Counted from the first letter of the stretch, positions 1 through 8,522 are shown. The stretch is DNA of 27,255 bases from Nostocoides sp. (GCA_016716625.1 JADJVJ010000002.1:1-27255); one strand, 5' to 3'. Notes: generated by a model from the sequence alone, not told the origin. Translations and numbers: made by a program.

Positions 1-1293
1 GTCGCTGATCGCCGCCCCACCCGCTCGTCGGACACCGTGGACGGGTCATCGAGTGTAAGGCGACGTTCTCCCGGACGTGCCAGGGACGAGCAAGAGTCTG
101 CTGGGGCGGTCAATACCGATGTTCGCCCGCCACCCGCGAAGAGTTGTGGTGGATGTCGACCCCATCGACCGGCACGACCGGTCTGCGGGAACCGAACAGG
201 CCGAGCACGAGGTCGACGATCGTGGTCTTACGCGCACCACTGGCTCCGACCAGCGCCAGCGAGGTGCCCACGGGTAGGACGAGGCTCACCCCGTCGACGA
301 CATCGCCCTCGCTCTCCTCGTAGCGAAAACTCACACCCCTTGAGGCGACGTCGCGGGTGATCGGCAGCGGAGTCGGCGGTGAGGTCGGGGCCGGTTCGAG
401 GTCCGCGGCCGCGATAAGGGCGTCGCGGACCCGAACCAGGGCACCCTCCCCCGGAGCGGACGCTGTTGAACGAGGCCAGCGCGCGGACGACGCTCGGCAG
501 TGTCGAACGCGTCGACACCTGCTTGTAGTGCAGGGCCTTGTCGAGGTAGAAGCCGTGGGCCCCACGGACGATGACGTCCTTGACGTTGGTCAAACGCTGA
601 TCAGAACCGGGTCCCTCGGCTGCGTCGCGACCGCTTGGCCGGCCGCCCGCACCTTGGGCACCGACCAGCGCAGGTAGAGCCGGACAATGACGACGAAGTA
701 GCCGAGCAGGGCAAGGGTCGCCCATGGGGTGACGACGAGAAGCGCGACGACGATGGCGAGCACGGTGAGCAGTTCGCCGAGCAGGCTCACCGTGCCGGCC
801 ACGACGGAGGTGAACACCACCCCCACCGCAAAGCCCATCGTGGTCAGCTGCTCATGAAGCGGCGCTCGCAGGTGCAGGGCGTACGGCCCCCGCAGATAGA
901 AGTCGAAAATCCGCTGGGACCCCCCACCGTTTCGCGCATCATCATCCAGAGCACCCACCAGCGCAGCGCCAGCCCGAAGGCGCTCTTGGCGACGTAGACG
1001 ATGATGACGATGGCGGCGAGCCAGCTGGTCAGCGTGCGCGCGTTCGTGGTCCCAAGGACGCGGCCGAGGAGGTCGGTGACCGAGCCGCCGGTGGTTCCGG
1101 TGAGGAGTCCGACGAGCGGCACGAAGGAGGCGACGGCGACGACCTCGAGTCCGGCGAGCAGGGCCGAGCCCAGGGCGGCATACGCCAGTCGCCGGCGCGC
1201 GTGGGGACCGAGGACCACGCCGGATCCGACCGGGAGGCGCAGGGTGCGCGCGAGAACTCTCTGCGCGGCATCGACAACCCTGGTCACGGTCAC
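1..1293 (-). CDS. ABC exporter, fused permease and ATPase (partial, frameshifted)
   Basis: A membrane exporter half-transporter: an N-terminal transmembrane domain followed by a nucleotide-binding domain. From the GTG at 1293 the protein starts MTVTRVVDAAQRVLART and has hydrophobic helices (LAYAALGSALLAGLEVVAVASFVPLV and, after a frameshift near 920, further helices at about 660-860). The ATPase part is at about 110-330, with FRYEESEGDVVDGVSL and a Walker A region GASGARKTT. The motif normally reads GxSGAGKS/T; here the last Gly is Arg, either an error or a real defect. A GTVRENVAL-like segment is readable at about 60-85. At least four frame changes are needed, and the gene runs off the left edge before the signature and Walker B motifs. 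The domain order fits MsbA/PglK-like lipid or oligosaccharide exporters; the substrate cannot be told. The two nearby glycosyltransferases make a glycan role possible. Confidence 0.8.
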
Positions 1294-1420
1294 CCATCCT
1301 CACATGTTCGGGCCGCGGCCGGGGGTGGCCCGCGCTCACCGAGGGCCTCGGGCGGGCCGACCAGCGTGATGTCGAGCACACTCGCGGCGCGCGGTGTGGG
1401 CCGATGTCAGTTCGCTGGCC

Positions 1421-1426
1421 TACCTT
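1421..1426 (+). promoter_or_regulatory. -10 hexamer of a probable leaderless murI promoter
   Basis: TACCTT matches the actinobacterial TAnnnT -10 consensus and lies exactly 7 bases before the GTG at 1434. No Shine-Dalgarno sequence precedes that GTG, so transcription probably begins at or next to the start codon. No convincing -35 box is seen. Confidence 0.45.
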
Positions 1427-1433
1427 TGAGCAC

Positions 1434-2254
1434 GTGCCCGACTCTCCGATCGGCGTCTTCGACTCCGGCTACGGCGGTCTCACGGTGGCGCGCGCCATCC
1501 TGACCAGCTGCCGCACGAGTCGGTGGTGTACCTCCGGGGAACGGCCCGGGCCCCGTATGGGCCGCGGCGATCGCGCAGACCCGACACTTCGCCCTGGAGT
1601 GCCTGGACCGTCTCGTCGAGCACGGCGTGAAGATCCTCGTCATCGCGTGCAACACGGCGAGCGCGGCCATGCTCCATGATGCGCGGGGCGCTATGACGTG
1701 CCGTCGTCGAGGTCATCCGTCCTGCCGTGCGCCGGGCCGTAGGCGCCACCCGCAACGGCCGGATGCGGGGTCATCTCCACCTCGGTACGCACCAGTCCGG
1801 GGCCTATCTCGACGCGTTCGCCGCCGCCCCGCACCTCGACGTGCGGTCGACGCCATGCCCCCGCTTCGTGGAGTTCGTCGAGCGCGGGGTCACCGTGGGG
1901 GAGGAGCTCATCGCGGTGGCCCGGGGGTACCTGGAGCCGTTGCGGGGCGCCGAGGTGGACACCCTGGTGCTCGGTTGTACGCACTACCCGTTGCTCACCG
2001 GGGTCATCTCCTACGTCATGGGCGATGAGGTCACCCTGGTCTCCTCTGCGGAAGAGACCGCCAAGGATGTCTACCGGACCCTCGCCGATCTCGGGCAACT
2101 GCGCGGGGACGAGGGCGCCCCTCCGACCCACGGCTTCACCACGACCGGGGACCCGGAGGAGTTCCGGCGCCTCGCCACCCGCTTCTTGGGTCTTGGCTCC
2201 GAGCTCGGTGAGATCTTCACGGCGGTGCCGCTGCATTCCCAGGAGCGGTCGTGA
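1434..2254 (+). CDS. murI: Glutamate racemase (frameshifted)
   Basis: Interconverts L- and D-glutamate, supplying D-Glu for peptidoglycan; cytoplasmic. The N-terminus reads VPDSPIGVFDSGYGGLTVAR, the family signature. The first catalytic cysteine is in VIACNTASAAM (about 1640-1670) and the second in VLGCTHYPLL (about 1970-1995). The C-terminal part from about 1860 to the TGA at 2252-2254 is in one frame. Frame changes occur near 1501 (one base missing in the codon before GAC CAG CTG CCG), near 1540, near 1690 and near 1765. Length when repaired is about 270 residues, normal for MurI. The GTG at 1434 is preferred over the in-frame ATG at 1404 because homologues start just before DSPIGVFDSG. The stop overlaps the next gene's start (GTGA), suggesting translational coupling. 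Confidence 0.92.
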
Positions 2255-3015
2255 GGTCACCGTGGTCGGTTGCTCGGGCTCGTTCGCGGGGCCCGAGTCC
2301 CCGGCCTCCTGCTATCTGGTCCAGCACGAGGAGAACGGTCGGCTCTGGTCGGTGCTCCTCGACCTCGGCAGCGGGGCCTTCGGGGCGCTTCAGCGCTATG
2401 TCGACCCCGGGCCCTCGATGCGGTGCTCATCTCGCACCTGCACCCCGACCACTGCATCGACCTCACCGGGATGTACGTGTTTCGCACCTACCACCCCGAG
2501 GGGATGCCGGAGCGTCCGCTGCCGCTCTATGGCCCGCCGCGCACGCCGCACCGGTTCACCCGGATGTACCACGGCCTGGAGCACGATGCCGTGGAACGGG
2601 TCTTCGATGTCCACACCCTGGCCGACACCGCCCGGATCGAGGTGGGGCCGCTCACGGTGACGGCATACGCGGTCCAACACCCGGTGGAGGCCTACGGGTT
2701 CCGGGTCGAGCCGCCGGCCGCGTGCTCGCCTACACCGGGGACACCGACTCCTGCGCCAATCTGAGCCCCTTGCTCCGGGGCGCGGACCTCGCCCTCATGG
2801 ACTGTGCCTTCGTCGACGGCCGGGACACCGTCCCCGGGATCCACCTCAGCGGATCCAGGGCCGCCCAGGCGGCCCTGCAGGCCGGCGGGGTGGAGCGGCT
2901 CGTCCTCACCCACCTGCCGTCGTGGAACGACCCGGGAGTATGCCGTGCGCAGGCGGCCGCGCTCTGGCCGGGTGAGGTGGGGCTGGCCCGGCCCGGGGAC
3001 GTCTACGAGCTCTGA
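2251..3015 (+). CDS. MBL-fold metal-dependent hydrolase (frameshifted)
   Basis: A metallo-beta-lactamase-fold hydrolase of the RNase Z-like/phosphodiesterase group, probably cytoplasmic, substrate unknown. Visible pieces: VTVVGCSGSFAGPESPASCY (strand and loop at the N-terminus), then after a frameshift near 2410 the zinc motif ISHLHPDHCIDL (HxHxDH), later YTGDTDSC (metal-binding Asp) and LTHLPSW (last His) near 2905. The start is the GTG at 2251, which overlaps the murI stop as GTGA; one G seems to be missing just after it, since the frame of VTVVGCSG begins a base later. A second frameshift lies near 2715. The gene sits between murI and rph, which suggests a shared transcript; that arrangement is common in actinobacteria. 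Repaired length is about 255 residues. Confidence 0.85.
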   Translation: MRSPWSVARARSRGPSPRPPAIWSSTRRTVGSGRCSSTSAAGPSGRFSAMSTPGPRCGAHLAPAPRPLHRPHRDVRVSHLPPRGDAGASAAALWPAAHAAPVHPDVPRPGARCRGTGLRCPHPGRHRPDRGGAAHGDGIRGPTPGGGLRVPGRAAGRVLAYTGDTDSCANLSPLLRGADLALMDCAFVDGRDTVPGIHLSGSRAAQAALQAGGVERLVLTHLPSWNDPGVCRAQAAALWPGEVGLARPGDVYEL

Positions 3016-3022
3016 GCGGACA

Positions 3023-3028
3023 TAGGGT
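3023..3028 (+). promoter_or_regulatory. -10 hexamer of a probable leaderless rph promoter
   Basis: TAGGGT stands exactly 7 bases before the ATG at 3036, with no ribosome-binding site between. The geometry is identical to that upstream of murI and orn. rph could thus have its own transcript besides readthrough from murI. Confidence 0.45.
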
Positions 3029-3035
3029 GGACGTC

Positions 3036-3786
3036 ATGTCTGAGACCCGGCACGACGGCCGCACCCCTGCTGACCTCCGCGAGATCCGGATCACCCGCAA
3101 CTGGCTCGACCACGCCGAGGGCAGCGTCCTCGTCGAGTTCGGCCGCACCCGGGTGCTCTGTGCGGCCTCGTTCACCGAAGGGTGCCGCGCTGGCTCAAGG
3201 CCGGGGCACCGGGTGGGTCACCGCGGAGCACGAGATGCCCCCGCGCTCGCCGCCCACCCGCAGCGACCGGGAGTCCCGCAAGGGCCGGGTCGGTGGCCGC
3301 ACCCACGCGATCTCCCGGCTCATCGGTCGCTCACTGCGCGCAGTCATCGACACCGCAGAACTCGGTGAAAACACCGTCGTCATCGACTGCGACGTCCTGC
3401 AGGCCGACGGTGGCACCCGGACCGCAGCGATCACCGGCGCCTGGGTGGCGCTCGCCGATGCCGTCGCCGACGCCCGGGAGCGCGGGCTGCTCTCGGCCTC
3501 GGCCCGGCCGCTCACCGGATCGGTCGCGGCGGTCAGTGTCGGGGTCGTCGCCGGCCGGGCCGTCACCGACCTGGACTACCCGGAGGACTCGACCGCGCAG
3601 ACCGATATGAACATCGTCATGACCGGCGACGGCCGTTTCGTCGAGGTGCAGGGCACGGCCGAGGTGGAGGCCTTCGACCGGGCACTGCTCGGCGAACTGC
3701 TCGACCTCGGCACCGACGCCTGCGCCCGGCTCACCGCTCTGCAGCAGGCGGCCCTCGCCGAGCCGGCCCGGGAGCGCGTGCGGTGA
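3036..3786 (+). CDS. rph: Ribonuclease PH (frameshifted)
   Basis: Phosphorolytic 3'-to-5' exoribonuclease that trims tRNA 3' ends and other RNAs; cytoplasmic, hexameric in studied homologues. The N-terminus has DGRTPADLREIRITRNWLDH and VLVEFGRTRVLCAASFTEG. After one frameshift near 3180 the rest is continuous: GWVTAEHEM, TRSDRES (phosphate-binding region), GGRTHAISRLIGRSLRAVID, LDYPEDSTAQTDMNIVMTG and VEVQGTAEVEAFDRALLGEL, all family blocks. The run EMPPRSPPTRSDRE differs from the usual EMLPRATxTRSxRE and may hold further errors. The ATG at 3036 is preferred over a GTG at 3027 on family alignment and on the -10 box 7 bases upstream. The stop overlaps the next start (GTGA). Confidence 0.95.
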
Positions 3787-4427
3787 GCCGGCTCGTCCTC
3801 GCCACCCGCAACGAGCACAAGGTGCACGAGCTGCAGCAGATCCTCGGCGACCTGGTCGACGAACTCCGGGCTCGACATCATCGGAGCCAGTGCCTTCCCC
3901 AGGGTGCCCGATGTGCCCGAAACCGAGGTGACCTTCGCCGGGAATGCCCGGCTCAAGGCGGTCGCGCTCGCCGCGGCCACCGGTCTGCCGGCGGTCGCCG
4001 ACGACTCCGGGCTCGCGGTCGAGGTGCTCGGCGGGTGCCCGGGGGTCTTCTCCGCGCGCTGGTCCGGCACGCGGGCCGGATGGACGCGCCGAGAGCGGCC
4101 AAAGACCGGGCCAACCTCGACCTCCTCCTCGAGCAGCTCGCCGATGTTCCCGACGAGCATCGCCGGGCGGCGTTCGTCTGCGCCGCGGTGCTGGCCCTGC
4201 CCGACGGCACCGTCCACGGGGTCGAGGGACGGGTCGAGGGAACCCTGCAGCGTGCCCCCCGAGGGAGCAACGGTTTCGGGTACGACCCCCTCTTCGTGCC
4301 GCTCGGCGACACCCGGACCATGGCCGAGCACTCGGATCAGGAGAAGAACGCGATCTCCCACCGGGGCAACGCTTTTCGGGCGTTACTCCCGGTTCTGCGG
4401 GCGGCCCTTTCGCCCTCGGGGAGTTAG
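3783..4427 (+). CDS. rdgB: Non-canonical purine NTP pyrophosphatase, RdgB/HAM1 family (frameshifted)
   Basis: Hydrolyses dITP, XTP and related deaminated nucleotides to monophosphates, keeping them out of DNA and RNA. The start GTG overlaps the rph stop and gives SRLVLATRNEHKVHELQQIL, the family N-terminus (TxNxxK nucleotide motif). After a frameshift near 3870 the second frame reads VTFAGNARLKAVALAAATGL and VADDSGLAVEVLGGCPGVFSARW, with the catalytic DDSGL. A further frameshift near 4080 returns to the first frame: RGSNGFGYDPLFVP, then EKNAISHRGNAFRALLPVL, ending at TAG 4425-4427. Repaired length is about 215 residues, a little above the family norm. It is the last gene of the cluster; the tRNA-Leu follows after 11 bases. 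Confidence 0.93.
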   Translation: MSRLVLATRNEHKVHELQQILGDLVDELRARHHRSQCLPQGARCARNRGDLRRECPAQGGRARRGHRSAGGRRRLRARGRGARRVPGGLLRALVRHAGRMDAPRAAKDRANLDLLLEQLADVPDEHRRAAFVCAAVLALPDGTVHGVEGRVEGTLQRAPRGSNGFGYDPLFVPLGDTRTMAEHSDQEKNAISHRGNAFRALLPVLRAALSPSGS

Positions 4428-4438
4428 GGTTGCTCCGC

Positions 4439-4520
4439 GCGCACGTGGCGGAACTGGCAGACGCGCCAGACTTAGGATCTGGTGCCTTCGGGTGTGCGGG
4501 TTCGAGTCCCGCCGTGCGCA
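4439..4520 (+). tRNA. tRNA-Leu (anticodon TAG)
   Basis: Full cloverleaf of the long-variable-arm class. Acceptor GCGCACG (4439-4445) pairs with CGTGCGC (4513-4519), discriminator A at 4520. The anticodon stem CCAGA/TCTGG encloses loop CTTAGGA, anticodon TAG, reading CUA. The variable arm is TGCCTTCGGGTG and the T arm contains GGTTCGAGTCC. CCA is not encoded. No indel is apparent. Confidence 0.95.
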
Positions 4521-4521
4521 C

Positions 4522-5541
4522 ATGAAGCCCGCGCGGGTGCGGGTCGTCACCGTCGACCTCGGCGCCGCGACCGGCTGGGACGCGGTGACCCTGCTGGGGT
4601 GCTCACGGCCCGACTGCTCGGCGCCGAGCATGTCCTTGTCCCAGGAGCAGGCTTGGGGTCGTGGCGTTCGCAGGCGGCCTCGCTGCTGCCGCGTCGCCGC
4701 GGCGCCGACGTCTCACCCTCGTCATCGCGCCCCAGCCGGTCCACCTGTATGCCGTGCTTGACCGGGCCCACGTCTGGCCCGGGTCGGAACTCACCGCGGG
4801 CTGGGTCATCGATGCGTTCTGGACCGATCGCATCCCCGCGATCGCACGCGGCGGACGTCATCTCGACCACCCTCTTCGTCACCGACGAGGAGGTCGTTGC
4901 CAGTGGCAGCGAGTGACCGGGGTGCCGACGACGTGGGTGCCGTTCGGTGCCGATGTGCTCGGTCGGGGCCGTCCCGGCTTGGCGGATCGGGGCGTGGACC
5001 TACAACGGATCGGGCGCCAGCCCGAGGTGGGAGGACGATGCGGCGAATGAGCGGCGCTGTGCGGCATACGGTCTCACATATGCCGGTAGGCCAGCCTTCG
5101 TCCCGGACCCGGATGCCACCCAACGGTCCGTGGAGAGCGCGATGGCGGCCGCCAAGTACACCCTCTCCTTCTCCAACCTGGCGAGTCCGGCTGACTACAC
5201 CCACCCGACCCGGGCCTACCTCACCGGCCGGTGGACCGACGCCCTCGCTCAAGGTGCAGTGGTCGCCGGGATCCCCACCGCACTGTGCGGCGACGGACCG
5301 CCTGCTCTGGCCCGAGGCCACGCAGATCCTGCCAGTGTCGACCCCGACGAGGGGCGTGCCGGTCATCGCCGCGGCCGCCGCGGCCTGGACGCCGGACCTG
5401 GCCCGGCACAACCACGCCCAGGCGCTGGCCCGGCTGGACTGGCGGTGGCGGATCGCCGAACTGGCCGGTTCGCTGGGGCTGTCCTCGCCCGTTCTGGATG
5501 CCGAACTCGAGGGAACTTGGCGAACGAGTTCGACGAGCTGA
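4522..5541 (+). CDS. Putative glycosyltransferase, GT1/CgeB-like (frameshifted)
   Basis: Probably transfers a sugar onto a surface glycan or other acceptor; acceptor unknown. It starts two bases after the tRNA-Leu with MKPARVRVVTVDLGAATGWD. At least five frame changes are needed. Readable segments are LVIAPQPVHLYAVLDRAHVW and WVIDAFWTDRIPAIARGG near 4720-4850, a TGVPTTWVPFGADVL segment near 4915, and a C-terminal part with YTLSFSNLASPADYTHPTRA and YLTGRWTDALAQGAVVAGIP (5155-5275). The last resembles the donor-site block of CgeB-like and GT1 enzymes, where an ExxACG-type motif is usual. The end is uncertain: the TGA at 5539-5541 closes one frame, another stays open to 5618. No signal peptide or membrane segment is seen. 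It converges on a second glycosyltransferase. Confidence 0.6.
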
Positions 5542-6614
5542 CTGACCCGGCGGTCGAACTCCGCTTCGAGGCTGTGGGCGCGCATGAAGGCGCTTTGCCG
5601 CCCGTGATGCCGCGATGATTTCGCCCCGCTCGCCGGCGAGGCGTTCGACCACGTCGGCCAGGGCCGCGGCGGTCCGCGCCGGGCTCACCCAACCCGCCCC
5701 GGACTCCCCGTGCAGCCCGCGCCAGGCGGTGTTGTCGAAGCCGAGGATAGGCGCGCCGACCCCGAGGCTCTCGGCGTAGGTGCCGGCCGGGTCGCTCTGC
5801 ACGTAAGGCAGGACCATGATGTCGACCTCGATGGGTGACCTCCTCGACCCAGGTCGTGGCGACTCCTCGCGCAGCGGCCCCCAGCCATAGAGGGTCATGC
5901 TCGCCTGCACCCCGCGGCGCGCGAGTTCGGTGGCGAGGTCCACGGCATACCGGGGGCCCTTGATGGGAATGAGGCGACCCGAAAAACCGAGGCGCAGCGG
6001 GCCGCTGCGGGCGGGGGCGGCGGATCGGGTGGCGGCGGCGGTGTCGATGAGCGAGCCGGGCAGTCGGTGGTCATAGAAGCGCAGCCCGCGACGGTGCCGG
6101 GCGCCGTAGGGCCTCCCAGGCGACCCAGCCGTTGCACTGGACGGCATCGGCCCGGGCCGCGGCGGTGGCCATCTGCCGACCCCAGCGGGCGAAACCGAGG
6201 CGGGCCCGCGTCCGATCCAGCCCGGTTAGCCCACCCGCGAGGGCCATCTCGTAGCGGGATCGTCCGCTGTGTTCGGCGACGACGACGCTGCGACGCGCAG
6301 CGCCGATGAGTTCGGTGCGCCCGGTGGTCAGGGGGATCAGCGCGACGTCGGCGCGCAGCTCGCGCAGCCGCTGCGGCGTCGTACCCCCGAGGTCGACGGC
6401 GACGGCGAGTGTGGCCGGGTCCACCCATCCCACCCCCTCCTCGGTCGGCGGGGGAGCCGGATCGGGGTCGACCAGGAGGGTCACCTGTCCCGGGAAGCGC
6501 TGGGCGTATGCCGTGAAGCCCGTCGTCGACTTGCTGTCGATCCACAGCGCCCCCGTCGGCGCGGACATGGGCCGCGCCCGGCTGGACGAGGACGAGGTGC
6601 GGCACGCTCGGCAT
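5520..6614 (-). CDS. Glycosyltransferase family 4 (frameshifted)
   Basis: Retaining GT-B glycosyltransferase. From the ATG at 6614 the protein begins MPSVPHLVLVQPG and, after a frameshift near 6565, continues ALWIDSKSTTGFTAYAQRFP. After another near 6090 comes the second Rossmann domain: LRLGFSGRLIPIKGPRYAVD (the GRLxxxKG donor-domain start), MTLYGWGPLRE, then VDIMVLPYVQSDPAGTYAES (the usual E-x7-E region, only partly conserved), GAPILGFDN and GESGAGWVSPARTAAALADV. The end reads MRAHSLEAEFDRRVSQLVEL near 5585-5525. No stop is visible before all frames run into the plus-strand neighbour, so an indel probably hides it and the left boundary is approximate. It diverges from the peroxiredoxin gene across 87 bases. 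Confidence 0.75.
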
Positions 6615-6701
6615 CGTAGTTCGGGGCGTTCGCGCTAGGTTAGGGGCAACGCAGCGCCGGCGCGACGGCATACGCACCGGCACGAGATGGAGGGCACAGC
6701 G

Positions 6702-7176
6702 ATGGGCGAGCGGCTTGCGGTGGGGGACAAGGCCCCCGACTTCACCCTGACCGACGACACCGGCGGGCAGGTCACCCTGTCGGACCTGCGAGGTCAGTCG
6801 GTCATCGTGTGCGCGTACCCGGCCGCGATGACCCCCGGGTGCACGACGCAGGCGTGTGACTTCACCGAGTCCTCGACGGCTTGCGGGCCGCGGGGTATGT
6901 CGTCATCGGAGTCTCGCCGGACAGCCCGGCCAAGCTCGCGAAGTTCCGCGAGAAGGAGGGGCTCGGCATCGTGCTGCTCTCCGACCCGGACAAGGCCGTC
7001 ATGGCCCGCTGGGGGCCTTCGGGGGAGAAGATGCTCTATGGCAAAAAGGTGACCGGGGTGATCCGGAGCACCTTCGTCGTCGGCCCCGACGGGGTGCTCA
7101 CCACGCGTGGTACAACGTGAAGGCAACGGGACATGTGGCGAAGCTGCGCCGCGACCTCGGACTGGACAAGGACTGA
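6702..7176 (+). CDS. bcp: Thiol peroxidase, Bcp/PrxQ peroxiredoxin (frameshifted)
   Basis: Reduces hydrogen and organic peroxides using thioredoxin; cytoplasmic. The start at 6702 is chosen over 6687 because GGAGGG at 6690-6695 sits at the right distance and homologues begin near here. The protein reads MGERLAVGDKAPDFTLTDD, then PAAMTPGCTTQACDF, with peroxidatic Cys47 and a second Cys five residues on (Cys52), the PrxQ arrangement. After a frameshift near 6875 it continues VVIGVSPDSPAKLAKFREKE, LLSDPDKAVMARWG and STFVVGPDGVL. Another frameshift near 7105 leads to KATGHVAKLRRDLGLDKD and the TGA at 7174-7176. Repaired length is about 158 residues, typical. The DUF3618 gene starts 2 bases later. 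Confidence 0.93.
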
Positions 7177-7178
7177 CC

Positions 7179-7430
7179 ATGAGCTCGATCTCCGCCCTGG
7201 AAGCCGACATCGCCGCCCGCCGTGAGCGGCTCGCCAACACCATCGACGAGCTCACCCGCCGGGCGAGCCCGCAGGCGATCGTGGACCGGCAGAAGGCAGC
7301 CGCCAAGGCTAAGTTCGTCGGGGCGACCCAGACCCCCGAGGGGGAGCTTCGGGTCGATCGGGTGGCCACCATTGCGGCCGTCGTGGCGGTGGCCATCGTC
7401 GTCGCCATCTGGCGTCGCCGGCGTGGCTGA
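7179..7430 (+). CDS. DUF3618 domain protein, single-pass membrane protein
   Basis: Intact 83-residue protein of a small actinobacterial family (DUF3618) of unknown function. The N-terminal half is helical and charged (SALEADIAARRERLANTIDE), as typical for the family. The C-terminus is a single membrane helix followed by a basic stop-transfer tail (IAAVVAVAIVVAIWRRRRG), giving an N-in or tail-anchored form. It lies 2 bases after bcp and overlaps the GroES-like gene by 8 bases, so the three genes probably form one transcript. It has no frameshift, unlike both neighbours. Confidence 0.85.
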   Translation: MSSISALEADIAARRERLANTIDELTRRASPQAIVDRQKAAAKAKFVGATQTPEGELRVDRVATIAAVVAVAIVVAIWRRRRG

Positions 7431-7760
7431 ACGCCGGGCCAAGGGGCGGCTGCCGATCAAGATGCTCCACGACCGGGTGCTGGTCTCCCTCGAGGGTGAG
7501 GACGGGAACGGACCTCCGGCGGTGGCATCCTCATCCCGGCGACCGCGGCCATCGGCAAGCGGCTCGCCTGGGGTGCCGTGGTCGCGACCGGTCCCAACGT
7601 GCGCTCGGTCGACGTCGAGGACCGGGTGCTCTATGACCCCGAGGACCACGCCGAGGTCGAGCTCGGGGTGAAGTCCTATGTCCTGCTGCGCGAACGTGAC
7701 CTCCATGCCGTCGCGGCCTCACGGGTGGCCAAGGACGACCAGACCGGGCTGTATCTCTAG
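7423..7760 (+). CDS. GroES-like co-chaperonin paralogue (frameshifted)
   Basis: A GroES/Cpn10-fold protein. The GTG at 7423, inside the end of the DUF3618 gene, starts AERRAKGRLPIKMLHDRVLV; IKxLxDRVLV is the Cpn10 N-terminal strand. After one frameshift near 7520 follow GGILIPATAAIGKRLAWGAV, VVATGPNVRSVDVEDRVLYD and SYVLLRERDLHAVAASRVAK, which align with the GIVIP mobile-loop end, the GxVVAVGPG turn and the final strand. The canonical gene is normally next to groEL, which is absent here. This is therefore more likely the divergent GroES-like paralogue found in actinobacterial operons than the main co-chaperonin; whether it binds GroEL is unknown. TAG at 7758-7760. Confidence 0.8.
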
Positions 7761-7810
7761 GGCCCGAGCTCTGTCCCGCTCCCGCACCCGCCCCCGCACC
7801 GCCCGTTCCG

Positions 7811-7861
7811 TCGGGCCTGCAGTGGCCCGACGACTCCCGGCGTGTCGTGGCGACACGCCGG
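7811..7861. other. Two perfect hairpins after the GroES-like gene
   Basis: The 7761-7974 stretch has no convincing gene. TCGGGCC (7811-7817) pairs with GGCCCGA (7824-7830). Next to it, CCGGCGTGTCG (7837-7847) pairs with CGACACGCCGG (7851-7861) around a 3-base loop. Neither is followed by a T-run, so they are not classical terminators; they may stabilise the mRNA end or be protein sites. Confidence 0.5.
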
Positions 7862-7935
7862 ATGGAGCGGCAAGGCCTTGGCCTTTTGCAGGTCTGCCGT
7901 GACCGAGAGGTCGGGCGGGGAACCCGGTAGGGGTC

Positions 7936-7970
7936 GAAAAGGCCCCCAGATCGATGACCTGGGGGCTTTT
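7936..7970 (+). terminator. Rho-independent terminator, probably bidirectional
   Basis: AAAAGGCCCCCAG pairs with CTGGGGGCTTTT around ATCGATGAC. The A-run before and the T-run after make it work in either direction. It closes the bcp operon and lies 5 bases outside the left attachment repeat, insulating chromosome from element. Confidence 0.85.
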
Positions 7971-7974
7971 CGGA

Positions 7975-8014
7975 TGTGGTGCGCCATCAGGGACTCGAAC
8001 CCCGAACCCGCTGA
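7975..8014. repeat. Left attachment site (attL-type, 40-bp core)
   Basis: Identical over 40 bp to 13895-13934 and contains the T arm and acceptor 3' end of tRNA-Lys (reading on the minus strand) but not the anticodon arm. It is thus the duplicated tRNA tail left by integration. Confidence 0.92.
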
Positions 8015-8111
8015 GTATGCCAGGGTCGTCACGGGACATCACGTCAGTCCTGGGATACTGTTCTAACACAGCGAGATTGGCCACCGAAGCATAATCCGAC
8101 ATCATTCGGTT

Positions 8112-8162
8112 CCCCCGGCAATCCGGGGGATAGGTGGGGGATGTAGGCAGCATCCCCCGGAT
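8112..8162 (+). promoter_or_regulatory. Three-segment alternative hairpin before the 109-aa ORF
   Basis: CCCCCGG (8112-8118) can pair with CCGGGGG (8123-8129). The same segment, extended as ATCCGGGGGAT (8121-8131), is perfectly complementary over 11 bp to ATCCCCCGGAT (8152-8162). The two pairings exclude one another. The third segment ends 3 bases before the AAAGG ribosome-binding site at 8166-8170, so the choice of hairpin could alter translation. The structure is seen directly; regulation is inference. Confidence 0.45.
8119..8142 (+). repeat. Left copy of a 24-bp near-identical end repeat
   Basis: Matches 13818-13841 in the same orientation at 22 of 24 positions: CAATCCGGGGG, then TA, then GTGGGGGAT in both. 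One copy lies about 105 bp inside the left att repeat and the other 54 bp inside the right one. This is the layout of integrase or excisionase arm-type sites, and the copies would flank attP in the circular form. It overlaps the alternative hairpin. Confidence 0.5.
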
Positions 8163-8178
8163 TCGAAAGGGACCTTCT

Positions 8179-8508
8179 ATGCACCTCATCCGCAACGCCA
8201 CCCACTCCGCTGCCGTGGACGTACTGACCGGGGTGGGGTATGCCCTCATCCCCGACCCTGACCAGGATGTGGCCGACCCCGGCCCCCTGACGCACAGCCT
8301 GCACGCGCACGACTGGGACGACCTCGTGCGTCGCTTGTCATTGGTTGGGTTCGAGCCCACCGACGAGGCCGATCCGGGGACGTGGGTCGAGCTGCCGGAC
8401 GGTCGCGCACTCCTGGCGCTCTATGGCGCGGGCCCCGTTCATGCCGCCACTGATCCTGGCGAACTTCACCAGTCAGCCGCCCTATGCCGCGAGGCCCTGG
8501 GAGTCTGA
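8179..8508 (+). CDS. Unknown 109-aa element protein
   Basis: I do not recognise this protein. It starts MHLIRNATHSAAVDVLTGVG after AAAGG at 8166-8170, a suitable ribosome-binding site; the in-frame upstream extension to 8134 would run through the hairpins and is unlikely. It is acidic and small, with no membrane segment or signal peptide, and contains DDLVRRLSLVGFEPTDEADP and WVELPDGRALLALYGAG, suggesting a compact alpha/beta fold. A strong terminator follows 15 bases after the stop, so it is monocistronic. Its place just inside the left end, apart from the other genes, would suit an accessory or regulatory protein, but this is guesswork. Confidence 0.7.
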   Translation: MHLIRNATHSAAVDVLTGVGYALIPDPDQDVADPGPLTHSLHAHDWDDLVRRLSLVGFEPTDEADPGTWVELPDGRALLALYGAGPVHAATDPGELHQSAALCREALGV

Positions 8509-8522
8509 CCTCCCACTACACG

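Noticed and set aside
46..1381. Several overlapping open frames on both strands over the ABC exporter
   Set aside because: They are shadows; only the minus-strand pieces show transporter-like sequence, and these join into one gene.
3331..4521. Long minus-strand open frame of 396 codons across rph and rdgB
   Set aside because: High-GC antisense shadow; Gly/Arg/Pro-rich without family features, while both plus-strand genes are unmistakable.
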